Assembly: GCA_030704615.1 (NCBI GenBank)
Contig: CM060731.1
Span: forward strand, 27,652,001 to 27,716,000
DNA: 64,000 bases
Origin: Takakia lepidozioides
Lineage: Eukaryota > Streptophyta > Takakiopsida > Takakiales > Takakiaceae
Direction: 5' to 3'
The notes under the pieces are model-generated. The model was not told the DNA's origin and made no database searches. It saw nothing but the letters and a program-made list of their open reading frames with translations. Of the stretch, positions 23,325 to 35,164 are shown in pieces. The position numbers and the translations under genes are program-made. Each line of letters starts with the position of its first letter. Positions within the stretch are counted from its first letter, which is position 1.

Positions 23325-26300
23325 TTACTGGGTTCTCTCCTTCAGAAGCTTGTCTATTTCACCTTTCTGATTGTACATAGCCACCAGCTTCTTTGCATAT
23401 GATGGTATGTGCTGCTCTGCTCTGAAATCACATATGTACATTTGTGACTACAGTCAGTTCCACCATTCAATAAACAAGGTGGAAAGTTCTGGAAATGACC
23501 TATACACAGAAACTAGGATGCGGTGATCCAAACCAAGAGCACAGCACAACGAACAAGCTCATGCAAGAGCTCCAAGCTAAGTAGCACATCATGAAATTAC
23601 CTTTTTTTGCCCCAAGTTCGGTGAACATGGAGATAATTCCGAATAGTGTGGTAGTCCAGGGAATACCGCCCAAACTCCAAGCCCTTTGGTCCTACCTGAA
23701 AGACCAGTTCACAGAAAGCTTTTAACTAAGTTAGCTACAGATTCAAAGCACAACCAAATCTAAACATGTTGAAGAAATAACTTCAGTCAGAAAACAATAT
23801 CCGATCTAACCATGATTCACAAGCCTGATTGCATTTAACGATAAAACCATTAGACAGAGAGAAACTGCCACTTCTGGAAGAGGATTAGCCCACGGATTAC
23901 AGAAACAAACCAGATTAAGCAGGAAGGCGATTGCATTGCCCACAAATCTTGGAGCTGGCTGTGTTTTCTCCCTGCCTGTAAGTAACACAAAGAGAAACAA
24001 AGGAGCTTCATAAATCTGCTTAAAACCCAAAGAGCTTATGGGAAACACAGAGAGATAGGCCTTCTTCCTGCTGGTGTTGAGCTCACCTAGGGTCCTACCT
24101 ATACTCTACCCTTTCCATAGGAACCAGGGAAGAAAAGTTATCTACAATCTTGGGGAAACGAATTAGGTAGTTGGATGAAGCAAACCTGTCAATCGAAATA
24201 AAAATCATCCCTAAAGTCTTTGATACAGGTGCCATTGTTTTATGTCTGGAGATTCTGAGATGAAAACAAGTAAATGGCCAAGCATACCCAGCTTCGCCTT
24301 ATCATCAGCTTTCACAGTCTCCATCACAAACGGCCCTCTGTTACCCTGTATTGCAAGCAATAATTTGGTGAGAACTATAAGCAATTAAAAGCATGATCCA
24401 TAATGGCCTGTGTCTATGTGAACAATGGTAAGACACATACGTTCTCTTGGATTGATACCTTGGTAAACTTTCACCAACAAATCTCGAAAAGGACAGGTGG
24501 ATTTACACAGAGTTTCAGACCAGGTCCTTACTGAAGGTAATTTGATACGGAGGCTTCGCAACTCGCTTAGGCTGCTGGTCATCACTTGTACACATCTGGC
24601 TTGGAGGCCATTATTCATTGCCAGGCTCAGCCATGTAAGAAGAGATGAAAATCAAAACTTCCAGAGGTGAGGGCTTACGGGCACAGTGCAACAATTAGAA
24701 TGTACTCTCGTGAGATGTTGTTTGCCGTAGCCTTGTGGCCATAGACCCCTCACCCAGTTTGGGCAGAACAGACAACAGACACCATTGTCAGGGACTCACT
24801 CCAGTAGTGGGACTTACCTTGGTATAAAGAAATTTTGGTTCGAGCTTTCCAGATTTCCTCTAGAAAGGCCTATAAATCTGCTGGCTGCCCAGCAATTAGA
24901 CCCCAACAGCGCCAGGGATTTAGGCTCAGCCTTGAGATTTTGAAAGTTGGTGAATAGGGGTGCGGGGGACTATGTTCTTGATGGTCCCAGAGAGGGTCAC
25001 TCTCTGATGAGAAAAGCCCCGACATTGTCTCAGAAAATGGATATTGCCTTCAGGCCGCCTGCACATTGGGCATTTACAATCTCCCTTCCTCTTTGCATCT
25101 GTTTTAAGTTCCAAGGTCGACTGCCTGCCCTGAGTTCAAGTTTCAGTCTAGTGCCGAGGGTAGGTAGGCCCTTCAGATCATTCTTAAGGTCCTCATGCAT
25201 GTCACAATCTGGAAACAAGTTCAGGGAAGCTTACACCTATGAGGGCCCATTGGACAAAGTAGAATAAAAACAACTTCAGTCTGCCCACCAGCCATTCCAT
25301 TGTCATAGTTAACATACCGTGCTGACAGTGGGAGTAATGTCCATAAGGGGCCGCACTAGATCCAACATCTCTTTACCTCGATCATTACTGCAAATTTGCA
25401 TTGCAAGAAATACTAACAGTTACTTTAGGTTTTGGACAAAAGGACTCAATGTACAGAGAAGACAATCAAGGGTTGGCCTCTTTATCATAGGGATTGTCAG
25501 GTCATTGACTCTATCTCTTTTCAAAGATTCCGGACAACAAAGCATGAGAAACCAGAAACTAGAATGCTTGAAAGCACTCACCGAACCGTGATATATTGAG
25601 GATGGCGTGTCATGGGCACCCCTGGAGACTTGGGGACTCCCATGTATCCCACCACCAAATCCTGTATCATAGACACCTTCCCATAAGACATTACCAATGG
25701 GAACTACCCTGACATGTAACCATTTTAAGAGTCGAACAAATTAACCACAATACATGTTGGTTCTGCTTTATATACCAGCCCACGCCCACCTGACTCAGGA
25801 AAATAAGGAGGCTTAAAATTGCTGTCTCTAACTTGAGAGCTGAATACCTGCTACAAACCTTCTGAGAATGCAGTGTCAAAGACTCATAAGAGGAACATGA
25901 CCTACCGCAAGCCCGTTGGTGTAGTCGAAACAGCTGCATCCCAGCCAACCATAAGCATAGGATCCAACTTTCCCATCAGTGTCAACTTACCTCAGGCCAT
26001 ATTCAGTTTCCAACTATGGGAATAAAAAAAATTAAGGGTAAATGCTGCTTAACATATCAATGTGTCACAACACCGAACCAAAATTGATGAGCTAAATTAA
26101 TAGAATTTTTAACTTAACAGGAAGATAAGGAGGAGAGAGAAAACCTGTAGCAAGAGGGAGCGATAACATCTGTCAACTGGTCAGCTGGCAGACAGAAGTA
26201 CGGGACCTAGAAATGTTGAAAAACATACTCAGCATAGACAGAAGAAGAGAATGGAACCAGCTACAACTGGCCCAACTCATACAGTGCCTCCTTTACCCAT

Positions 26301-29300
26301 TAGTGCTATACTTTTGCCTATGTCCTGGAAAGTGGCCACGTAGGCCACAGGTGGACTGTGAACGGACTACCATTTCCAGTGCCCTAACCACCAATCTGTG
26401 TTTGAAGGTACCAAAGTAGCAAACAGCTGTTTACTTTAGCTGGCAGAGAGCTCCTTCTGCCAAATCAGCTAAACTTTATCCTTTACTTTTATGAGGCAGA
26501 CATGAATCTGATGCTTGCAAGTCCTTACTTAGGGAGAAGTTTGCGCCCAAAATACCAACTACGATGCTACAATGGCATTCAGAACAACCATGCCAGACTG
26601 GTGTGAGATTGGTAAGACACCTCACCTCCTCATTGCGGCCATCCAAATGTTTGAGGTGAACCTGCATGCCCATGTACAAAAAGTGGTTCAAACTTCAAAC
26701 AGCTAGATGCAAAGTTTTGGGCCTTACTCCAATTTTTCCACTGCAGAGGGATTAATATTGAAGTTACACATCAGCATTTCCAATCTCCCTTTCCTCTTTG
26801 CATCTGTTTTCTGTTCCAAGGTGAGGTAGATAGGCCCTTCAGATCATTCTGAAGGTCCTCACCCATGTCACAAACTGGAAACAAGTTCAGGGAAGTTCGA
26901 GCTTCTGACATGGCCTTAGACACTTCAGATCAGCTCCATCTAGCAGCGCCAGTTCTTCTTACCTAATATTGAGGTAGATGAAAATCTCATGTACCTTTTC
27001 CGCTAGGACTTGGCCTGTTTAACAGGACGGTCTTGCTTCCAAAATATAGAGTTGATCATTAGGCATGTGGTTCAACTGACGCCACCATCTTACCTTGAAC
27101 TCAGAGCGCAAGGGTGTTGCGCCAAACTCGCCCAGAACAGCCACATTAGCTGTTCTAGAGCACACTGATGTGCTCTCTGTCCGGTGTATTCTCATCAGAG
27201 AACAACCATCAGGAACATAGTCCCTGCACCTCTGTTCACCAACTTTCAAAATCTCAAGACTGAGCCTGAAGCCCTGTGGGATCTTATTGCTGGGCAGCTC
27301 ACACACAGAAAATTGATGCTTGTGTGAAAGGGCTTTCTAGAGGATATCTGGAAAGCCGAACTAATCCTTTATATCAAGGTAAGTCACACTACTGGAGTGA
27401 GTCCCTCACAAAGGCAGTGCCTATTCCCTATGTTTCTGTCCAACTGGGCGCAGGGTCTATGCTACAGCAAAGAAAGTCTTATGAGTACATTCTCTCCCTT
27501 TCGTCTTTTTAGCACTACTGTCTTCTGGTGTTGTTTGATGTTGTTTGAAGTGGTTTCTTTTTTAGCCCCAATTTTCGGTCTTGTTCTCTATTTTCCAACT
27601 CTGGGGCCTCAGTGGGAGGTTATAAAGTTTCTCAAAGTACCATTTATTCTTCCCCTGTCCTGCATATTGCAAAATCCAAGGCAGTACTATGGTCTCCATA
27701 GCTTCCAGTCTTTGGCAGAAGTTCAGTTTTGAGGATCGGAAGCGCTGGCATTCTCCCTGAGGCACTTTGTCTTTCTGGATGCTGTAAAGTTGCTTTTGGG
27801 CTGCTTGTGGAGGGCCCCTCTCTCTTTCTTGTTTATTTCTTTCTCTTGTCGCATTAGCTCTTTGAGCCCTCCATGGACGTTATAGAGTACCCTTTCATTT
27901 CTCTTGTGAATGTTATGAAGTTCCTTCCATTCTTTCGTCTTGTCTACTTTTCTTGCTCCATGCCCCTTTATTTGAGGGACCCTTCGTTGACGGTAATGGG
28001 CCTCATTCTACCCACCTAACAGTCAAACGCAAAGAAAATATGGTTATGGAACACCAAGCAAGAAGACAGAAGGGTTTGCGGAAGGTACCTTATAGTCTTG
28101 CATGAACTCATAGTGAAGCACTGTGTCGGGATCATCGCTGGCAGCTTTCAGGAACTTATCAAGTCCCTGCCTAGGACCATTGTCCACTGATCCCACCATA
28201 AATACATGTGACTTGCCAACCCACCATCACTAGATTTATTGCTAGTAAAATCATACTCGGAAATGAGATTACCATAATCTTTTTTACATGAAAGGTTTGA
28301 GGCATTCTCTTTCGGCATGTACCTGTACCACGAGTTTATGAATCTACAGATGTTGCTATCTGTTGGGCCCTTCATGAGGTCAAGCAGAACACCCTGTCCT
28401 ACATGTGAGTTACTATGACACTGTTTGGGCCAGGTGACTTAGGCTAGTGCAAGCCAGCCCAATGTGAACAACAGCTTTTACCCCCTGGAAGACAACCCTC
28501 CCATGTTGAGAGGCTTGGCCTAACGGATTTCTTTGTTGCTGCTTTTTTACCTTAAGAATGCCCATATCCTAGGGCTGCCACTGCCAGAACCCTGAAAGCA
28601 ATACCATCATTCTGTCCTGCAAACAGGCAAGTAGGTCCAACAACTACTGCTTGATGGATAGTGACATCACAGAAGGTGCATAATGTGGCTGCAGGCAGAC
28701 TGCTTACCACAATTAGTACCAAGAACATAGAGCTTCTCCAACCCCAAGTACTTCTCCACTGAGCGTAACGCTGTACAAACAAAAGATCCAGCACTCATTG
28801 ATGCTCATCACATAAGTACCTGTATTATGTTGTAAGCTGCTCAAAGTAGGTATACATACTGTTCAACATGTGCAATTTTGACGAAGTTTCACACCTAGTT
28901 GCTTTCAGCCTCAGAACCAACTCCAGGACCAGGAGCACCCTACCCAATGCTCAAAGTGACAGTCAATGAGTAAATCTCCCTCTCTTTCTTTCTGTCTTTC
29001 TTTCTTACGGACGTTATAAAGCGTCATTTCATTTCATTTCATTTCATTTCTTGCTACCTTGAAATTGTGTTGAAGTAGGTTAAAGTCCCTCTACTTTGTC
29101 CCAAGCTTGGGGCAACATTGAAGGTTTTTTGGGACCCTCCTCACCCCCTCCGTGGACATTAGAAACTTTTGTTCTTCCGTATCTCTCTACTGTCAACAAA
29201 CTCTTTCTTTTGCTTTTGGCTGCTTTGTAGCTTTGGTTTTGTCTCCTCTCACTTGTTTTTACCATTTTGTCCCATAAGCTCTTTGAGCTTTCTGCGGACG

Positions 29301-32300
29301 CTATAAAGTACCATTTCATTTCATTTCATCACGGAAGTAAAACATTCCCAGCTGTTGCAAGATCTAGGACACAAGGCACATTCTCAGTGTGTGCCTCCGC
29401 TGAGCATTGCTACTCCAAGAGCTCTTACGCTGGCATCACCAGGGTAGCCATTGACCCCACTCATATCCCCTAACAATGAAATGCAAAACGTGGCTTACCC
29501 TGCACCTGACACCCCACTCCACAAAAGAGGAGCCGCTTTACCCCTGCTGCCTGGAAACAGAGAAAACAGTGCACTGTAATGTACTCCATACACTGACTGG
29601 ACAGAATCCCACTATGAAGAACAAATGACAAACCTCTATGGAATAATGAACCCATAAACCACTTGGTGCAACCACCCCACAAGAAGTATGGTGAGAGAAC
29701 CGTGGATCAAGGGTTCCTTGACCTATGGACAGCAGGTTGAATTTTTACCAACAAAAGTCATCACAATCAATGGCTTTACCTCAACAAGAGCCAGAGTATT
29801 CAGATTTGGTGACAGTGTTGGCTTCACCCCTTTTGCAGCCAGGACTTCCTCTGGTGTCCTGCACAATAAAGCAGGTATACATACAATGGCTTATGAGGTT
29901 GTAGCTAAGGGTAAACAGTGAAGAGTTATGAAGGTGTTGACTAAGGAAGTGCAAACTTGATTTCTGCTGGTTGCCAATCCTCTAATTCTCAAAATTGGCA
30001 TGCAGGCCTGACAGCAGTGTCTTTTTGTGAGTGGAAGCTACATCCTAACACAATGCAGGTACTTCTGACACCTCCTTGTTTGACTCTATCTGATCCATTT
30101 CAACATCGCCGGCTGAGTTTTGCTTCTCCAGGCCATTTGCTCCAAATACTACAAAAGCATAGATCACGTTGAAATCATGCAATTTGAGCTCAAGGTGCTG
30201 GCGAAGCTAACCTGGCAAGCACTGGTTTCGGAGTGAACCTGTCGTCTGGATCACTGCACACAGCATTGGACATAAAAAAAATTAGGACAAAGAACCCTCT
30301 TTCTCTCTGCCCACGGACAAATTTCTCTCTCTTTGTACCATTTCATTTCATTTCATTTCTCTTTGAGCTTTCTGCGGACGTTTTAAAGTACCACTTCATT
30401 TCAGTTCTTGAGAACTTCCCTATCTTTGGCAAAGGAAATTTAGTGCGTTCCTTTCTTTCTTCTATGGAGAAACTCTACTTCAAGTCAAGTCAAATGAGCA
30501 CATCCCTTCCTCTCCTTTTATCTATTCGTATTCAATAGTGGGACTGAGACAGAAACCATGGTAAAATCTGTAGCCATCTAAAGAGCTGGAGGATAAGTGC
30601 TGGAAGCAACCTCATGCTACCACTTTGGATGTCAATGACCACAAACAATATTCATTTCTTTGCAACTGGATTGGCAGGAGCTACATGCACGAGCATAGGG
30701 ATATTTCAGGCCGAGTCTCATATACCCAGGTGGGTTGAAACCCTACAAGCGACTCCAGGATGTTAGTATACCTCGAGACTATGCCATCAAGCTTATGTCA
30801 TAGCAAACACTTGCACAGACCAATCCATGAGTACAGTTCCCACTCCAGGGAGGAGATAGCACCTTTGAACACACACCACAGCATCCACCAGATTGGATCG
30901 CAGCATTTCAATAGCAATAGTTGTTACAACACCTGTCCATTGTGCTCCTGTCACACATAATGATCATCAGGTTTCAGCCGACCTGTGAGTATAAGACATG
31001 ACCCCAAAATTGCCATAGTGCTCACACACAGCAAGCGACAATCAGTTTGCAGAAAGTTCAATGCAGGTTATGGCTGGCATTGACGTCATCCTGAGGGTGC
31101 CTCAAGCTGCGGTCTTCTAATCGTCTGATATGCAACAGGATGTGATAGATGTGGCCACAGTTGCCACAGTAGCCTTTCCTCTCAACTAGCTTAAGCAAAG
31201 CACAATAGTCAACAAAGTATGGAACCTTTTGTGTAGACATTTTGCCACTACTCTAGGAACTCTACAACCACCTTCACCCATAAAACTGTGACGGCGGATC
31301 AATAAACACTCACAAGGTTCGGGCCAGAGCTTGACCTACCAGATAGGGTTAGTTGGTATGGATGAGGATGGATCAATCGTTACCACGACAAACACAAGTG
31401 GTGATTTGGTCTTACATGATTGCCTTTAGGCAGAAGAACAAAATCAATTTAGGATGACAAACCCATACTATGAACATAACTACAAGCCTTTTTCTTTGAA
31501 AATATCCCAAAGAATCTTAGAGAGAGAGACATAGTTAGTTCACACCTGGTTCTAAGACAGATGAATGGAGGGCACTCCCAGCCCACTCCCAAAGGAGGCC
31601 TTACCGTAACCGTTGAGCATGATTGCCCCTTTGGCCCCAATCAAAATAGCCTAAGTTGTGTGGGGTTCTACTTTGTGCACAAACTGTGTGGCCCCTTCAT
31701 GTATATGGAATATGACAGGTCTCCTCCCCGCCAAAAGAAGTAGAAGATCTTTGTGTCTTGAAGGCAATGCACTCAGAAGAGTGTTCTAAACCGGATATAC
31801 TGTTTTCTAGCTCTTGTGATAAATGGCACATGCCTCATCAGGTGCATGCTTACCTTCAACAGGCTCAGTTTTACATGCATACAGCATTTCTTCGTGTACT
31901 CCAAAGAACAGATCATCCATGGAGTTGGTGTCCCGGCCCCGTCCATGCACCTTTGGTTCCAGTTCCTTTCCATCAAAACAACCACCCAAAACATGTACAA
32001 TTTGGCAGTCTCAATGTTCAGTTTCAAATAATCAACTGCAACATTATCAAACAGGGATAAAAACAAAAGTGCACCGAGGTGAAAGCAGTCGTGAGAGATG
32101 AACCTCAACCCTGGACATGCCGTCCCCCAGAAAAGCACAAGCATCCTTTACATGGGCAATGTAGTAGGTGTCACATAGTCCACACTGACTGCCATCCACA
32201 ACACCCAACTGAGCTACATCTTCAGAGAAATTGTCTCAACAAAATTTGGTGAGTTCCTTGCTCGAAACACGAACTGAAGCCTGGCCTTCAGTGTGCGATC

Positions 32301-33075
32301 TTAAGAAGGCATTCCTACCAGCATCATGGAGATTTTTTCAACCAAGAATAGATAGTTGAGTGAAAGAATTGCCTGCAATGGTCTTTGGCAGGATAAGTGG
32401 ATCCAGGTTTTATGGGCTTTGCTTTTCTCCAGTCTGTGGATGAGTTCACTGCAGCAGCTGTGCACCAAGTCCCACACACTTAACCTTTTGAGCTGCTCAG
32501 ATGGTCAAGCGTGCATATTTTCAGGCGGCATCGATTTCAGCAACGAAAGTTTAGTACGACGACCCCAATGGACTAGAGTCGATTCCCAAGAAACTAGGAT
32601 AACCAACATTTCACTTACTCTGGCCAATCATGATTGAGCCTCGTTACATTTTTTCCCAGCATGGCTCTCAGACAAATTGCCAAGGAAGCTTACGCGAGAT
32701 AAGGACGAGAAATTGCCAAGGACAGTGTAATGAGAAAATTGAAAGCAAGAATTTGGCACCTATGACACTTCTCAGTAGACACAAAGCCTCTAGATTCGCA
32801 TCTACGACTACTCAGTGTGTGTGCGTGTCTGTATGCGCCCCGATTGCTTCGCTCCTACTCGAAAGATGAAAACTCTTACCTCCCCCATCACTTCTGCCTG
32901 CAGCGTAAGCAACCTTCCCGCTGTGTTGTCTCTGTCGATGAGCTGGCCTCGAATTAAACTTGATGGGACTTAAAAACATAGCATAGGTTGGCAAGGCAGG
33001 GCAGGATGTAGAGGAATTAGAGGGCAGAGACAGAGGTATAGTAGTTTGACAAGATCCTACCATCGCCATAGCCAT
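23325..33075 (-). CDS. HCAR: 7-hydroxymethyl chlorophyll a reductase, chloroplast, 19 coding exons
   Basis: Ferredoxin-dependent iron-sulfur flavoenzyme that reduces 7-hydroxymethyl chlorophyll a to chlorophyll a, the last step of chlorophyll b-to-a conversion in plastids. Exons, 5' to 3': 33075-32880, 32448-32373, 32188-32104, 31965-31854, 30947-30863, 30253-30212, 29858-29780, 29550-29499, 28770-28708, 28186-28089, 26661-26626, 26206-26145, 25933-25906, 25661-25582, 25387-25318, 24345-24288, 23975-23911, 23695-23601, 23421-23325. They total 1479 nt (492 residues), all joins in phase, against ~460 in Arabidopsis. Residues 1-~65 are a Ser/Pro/Arg-rich transit peptide. Cysteines for clusters: C90-x2-C93-x2-C96, C235/C239, C263, C327/C330. 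Conserved VHGRGR, RLLFCGVGCQVQ, HPQYITVR, GPKGLEFGRYS are present. Intron 2 appears to start with GC. Confidence 0.93.
24690..25235 (-). mobile_element. LINE 3' coding fragment in HCAR intron 15
   Basis: On the minus strand this matches the C-terminal ~180 codons of the LINE at 40-44 kb: [24 protein letters not shown] ... GNIHFLRQC, GFSHQRVTL, then the 3' end ACTCGTCCC-like region. The reading frame has stops and indels. It lies in HCAR intron 24346-25317, in the sense orientation of the host gene. Confidence 0.8.
26725..27185 (-). mobile_element. LINE coding fragments in HCAR intron 10, minus-oriented
   Basis: Reading the minus strand, 27185-27010 matches LINE text CSRTANVAVLGEFG and EFKVRWWRQLNHMPN, and 26930-26775 matches the later text around [14 protein letters not shown]. 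About 26725-26750 instead matches upstream LINE text (TTTTTCCACTGCAGAGGG) on the plus strand, so the block is rearranged. Frames are broken. Confidence 0.75.
27220..27905 (+). mobile_element. LINE 3' end with 3' UTR and CATTT tail, plus-oriented
   Basis: Plus-strand match to the extreme C-terminus of the LINE at 44.2-44.45 kb (TTGATGCTTGTGTGAA.GG.TTTCTAGAGGATATCTGG, then CAACTGGGCGC.GGGTC and GTCTTATGAGTA). It continues into ~400 bases of 3' UTR ending AGCTCTTTGAGCCCTCCATG..GTTATAGAGTACCCTTTCATTTC. This copy ties the short CATTT-tailed repeats to the LINE. It forms an inverted pair with the minus-oriented fragment at 26.7-27.2 kb. Confidence 0.75.
28975..29335 (+). repeat. Two LINE 3'-tail copies in HCAR intron 8
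   Basis: 28975-29050 has ACGGACGTTATAAAG followed by about five CATTT units. 29195-29335 has the longer form: GTCCCATAAGCTCTTTGAGC, then TTTCTGCGGACGCTATAAAG and CATTT units. Both are plus-oriented, antisense to HCAR. Confidence 0.7.
30290..30415 (+). repeat. LINE 3'-tail copy in HCAR intron 5
   Basis: TTTGTACCATTTCATTTCAT repeats, then a second register CTTTGAGCTTTCTGCGGACG and TTTTAAAGTACCACTTCATT. Looks like one tail joined to the start of another. Antisense to HCAR. Confidence 0.65.
32371..32373 (-). other. Probable GC 5' splice site, HCAR intron 2
   Basis: The exon coding TDWRKAKPIKPG..KDHC ends CATTGCAG and is followed by GCAATT, not GT. The next exon starts at 32188 after a CAG. Joining here restores the invariant CSQCGLC cluster motif in phase. 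GC-AG introns are a minor accepted class. Confidence 0.75.
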
Positions 33076-35164
33076 GTCCAAAGCTGGCAAGAACAGGGGG
33101 AACAGCACCTGTATGGAAAACCCCTTTATTTCTCAGACTTATTTGCATTAATCCTTTCTCCCACACAACAAATCTACCTATATCACTCATGCATGTCCCT
33201 TCAACCCGTACGAAAGGCCTATCAATTGTCGAGCTTCTCCTGAATGCTCTTCTTCAAGCTCACAGAATCCGTGTGCGTCTGAAGTCTGGCAGAAGAGTTT
33301 CTCTTACGCTCTGTGCACGCGTTTCTCATCCGTCCGAGTGTTTGCATTCATAGTTTTGTATTTGCATCGATTGCCACGTCGGATTGGGCAGTTGAGCACC
33401 GTCTTCGTTGAAGATTTGGGTGTCCCTCGGCTGTAACAGCTTGTGCTGCGGTTACCCAGTCGCGCGCTCCTCCATGATGTAGGTGAATTAGTTGGGAAGG
33501 TGCAAGAGGTGGTGCTAGCCTCAAGCCAAGGGTGGGTTTGGTTCGATTATTAGGTGGGTCACTGATTTTTCTTCCCGTTGGATGATTTAGAGTCTGCCCC
33601 GTGTTGTTTTTTAGATTACTGTTCTTTGAAAGGGTGTTAGGTGTTTCTTAAGTTCGATTCTCGCTGTTCCTTTCCATTTTATGTGCTTACGTTCTTGATA
33701 GAGTCCGCTTCGTGGATCATCCTACTCTCTTCTGTAGTCTCCGCTTTGTTCCAAGTAAGGGCTGTTATTTGCATCATGACCAATGGTCCCTTCTAATCTA
33801 ATTGATTTTTTCTGTCGAAATTCAGCGTTTCTGAGTATCAAACATCTTCTTGGTCCAGCATTTTCCAGTGTGAGAAGACCGCGAGCCGATCAAAGGATTG
33901 ACGATCTCGAAGTTCAACCCTAATTTGTACCAGGTATGTGTTTGCTGACTTGTGCTAATCCTTCACCATGGAGAAAGAGAAAACACAACATTTAGTAGCT
34001 TGCCGTGGTCCTCGCTTGAGGGGCACATGTGAATGTCTGGCATGCTAGCAGTTGCCCGCTGGAAACTTCTCTCTCAAAGCCAGGCGCGGGGTTTGATTGA
34101 AACTCGTCGATAAAATTGCCATTGCCCTCGCCCACACCTTGAGTGTCGATTGAAGGGCTGGCATTGACCTCATTCTAGAAAGCATGATGTTTAGATTGTT
34201 GACGGAGCTTGAGAGTGGCGATGTCACGAACGAAATTTGGCCTGATTGTAGAAACATGTGGATCTTCTCTGTTAAAGTCAGACTAAACTCTGTAACAGAG
34301 TCTATAATCCAGTACATGGACGTACAGTCTCGGGTAATAAAAAGTAGAGGCAAACCTGGAGTATAGCAGAGATAGCAGGGGTGACCCTGGGTGCCCTTCT
34401 CAAGTGCAGATGGCATTGGAGAGTGATAGTGTTGATGAACCTTGCACGCTTGACTCACAATATCCCCATGATTGGCTGGTGAGGTTGCTAAGGTGGGAAC
34501 AACAAGCATGATATTGCTGTATGTTTGGCTAGAAATGAATTTGTAGAAGCATCTCCAAATGAAGTTAGATCAATGCACTTGCGAGCAATTGGGACTGGAA
34601 AGCAAACCACCCTGACACATGCCCATAGTTTGTTCTGGCCAGCATATGGTGGAGAGAGAGGGGGTATTTTCCGTTTTCCAAAACTTATGGGTCGCAACTG
34701 CAAATCATGTGGTGGGGAAAGTCTTCACATTCTGCTCAACTTTGAATGGTCCATCCATCTTAAGCCTTGGAAAACTCTGACTTGGGACTCTTCCAAAATC
34801 CTCAAGTCTGTACATAGACATATTTGTCTGATAAAGAGTTGACTATATATTAGAAGTTTTAACCAAAAGAAAGAAATGGAACTTGATAATGTCCATTTCA
34901 AGCTCAAAGTGCTGATGGTATGAAGGACAGTGGGAGGCCTGGTAGGAGAGGGGAGAGAGTTGTACGACACAGGGCCATCATCACCTTCTTGCTTGCCTCA
35001 AAATCTCCATAGACGTTCGCGGTTATGATGTGGGTGCAGAGATGGATAGGGACGGACGCTAGCTTTCTCATGATAAAGAAATGATTTGATGGTGCTTTGT
35101 GACTGCAGATCATTGTGGTATGAGCCTGACATTTGTGGTTATCAATTCCCATTAACCCTCCAAG
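33076..35164. promoter_or_regulatory. Divergent promoter region and 5' leader between HCAR and the SF1-like gene
   Basis: HCAR (minus) starts at 33075 and the SF1-like CDS (plus) at 35165, so the two genes are head to head. A GT donor at 33934 (CCAG/GTATGTG) and an acceptor near 35108 (CTGCAG) suggest a ~1.2-kb intron in the SF1-like 5' UTR, leaving well under 1 kb of shared promoter. No TATA box is obvious. Minus-strand ORF 34045-34509 and plus ORF 34525-34842 have no recognisable similarity. Confidence 0.45.

Noticed and set aside
34045-34509. 154-codon minus-strand frame between HCAR and the SF1-like gene
   Set aside because: No family similarity recognised and it lies in the probable 5' leader intron of the SF1-like gene.
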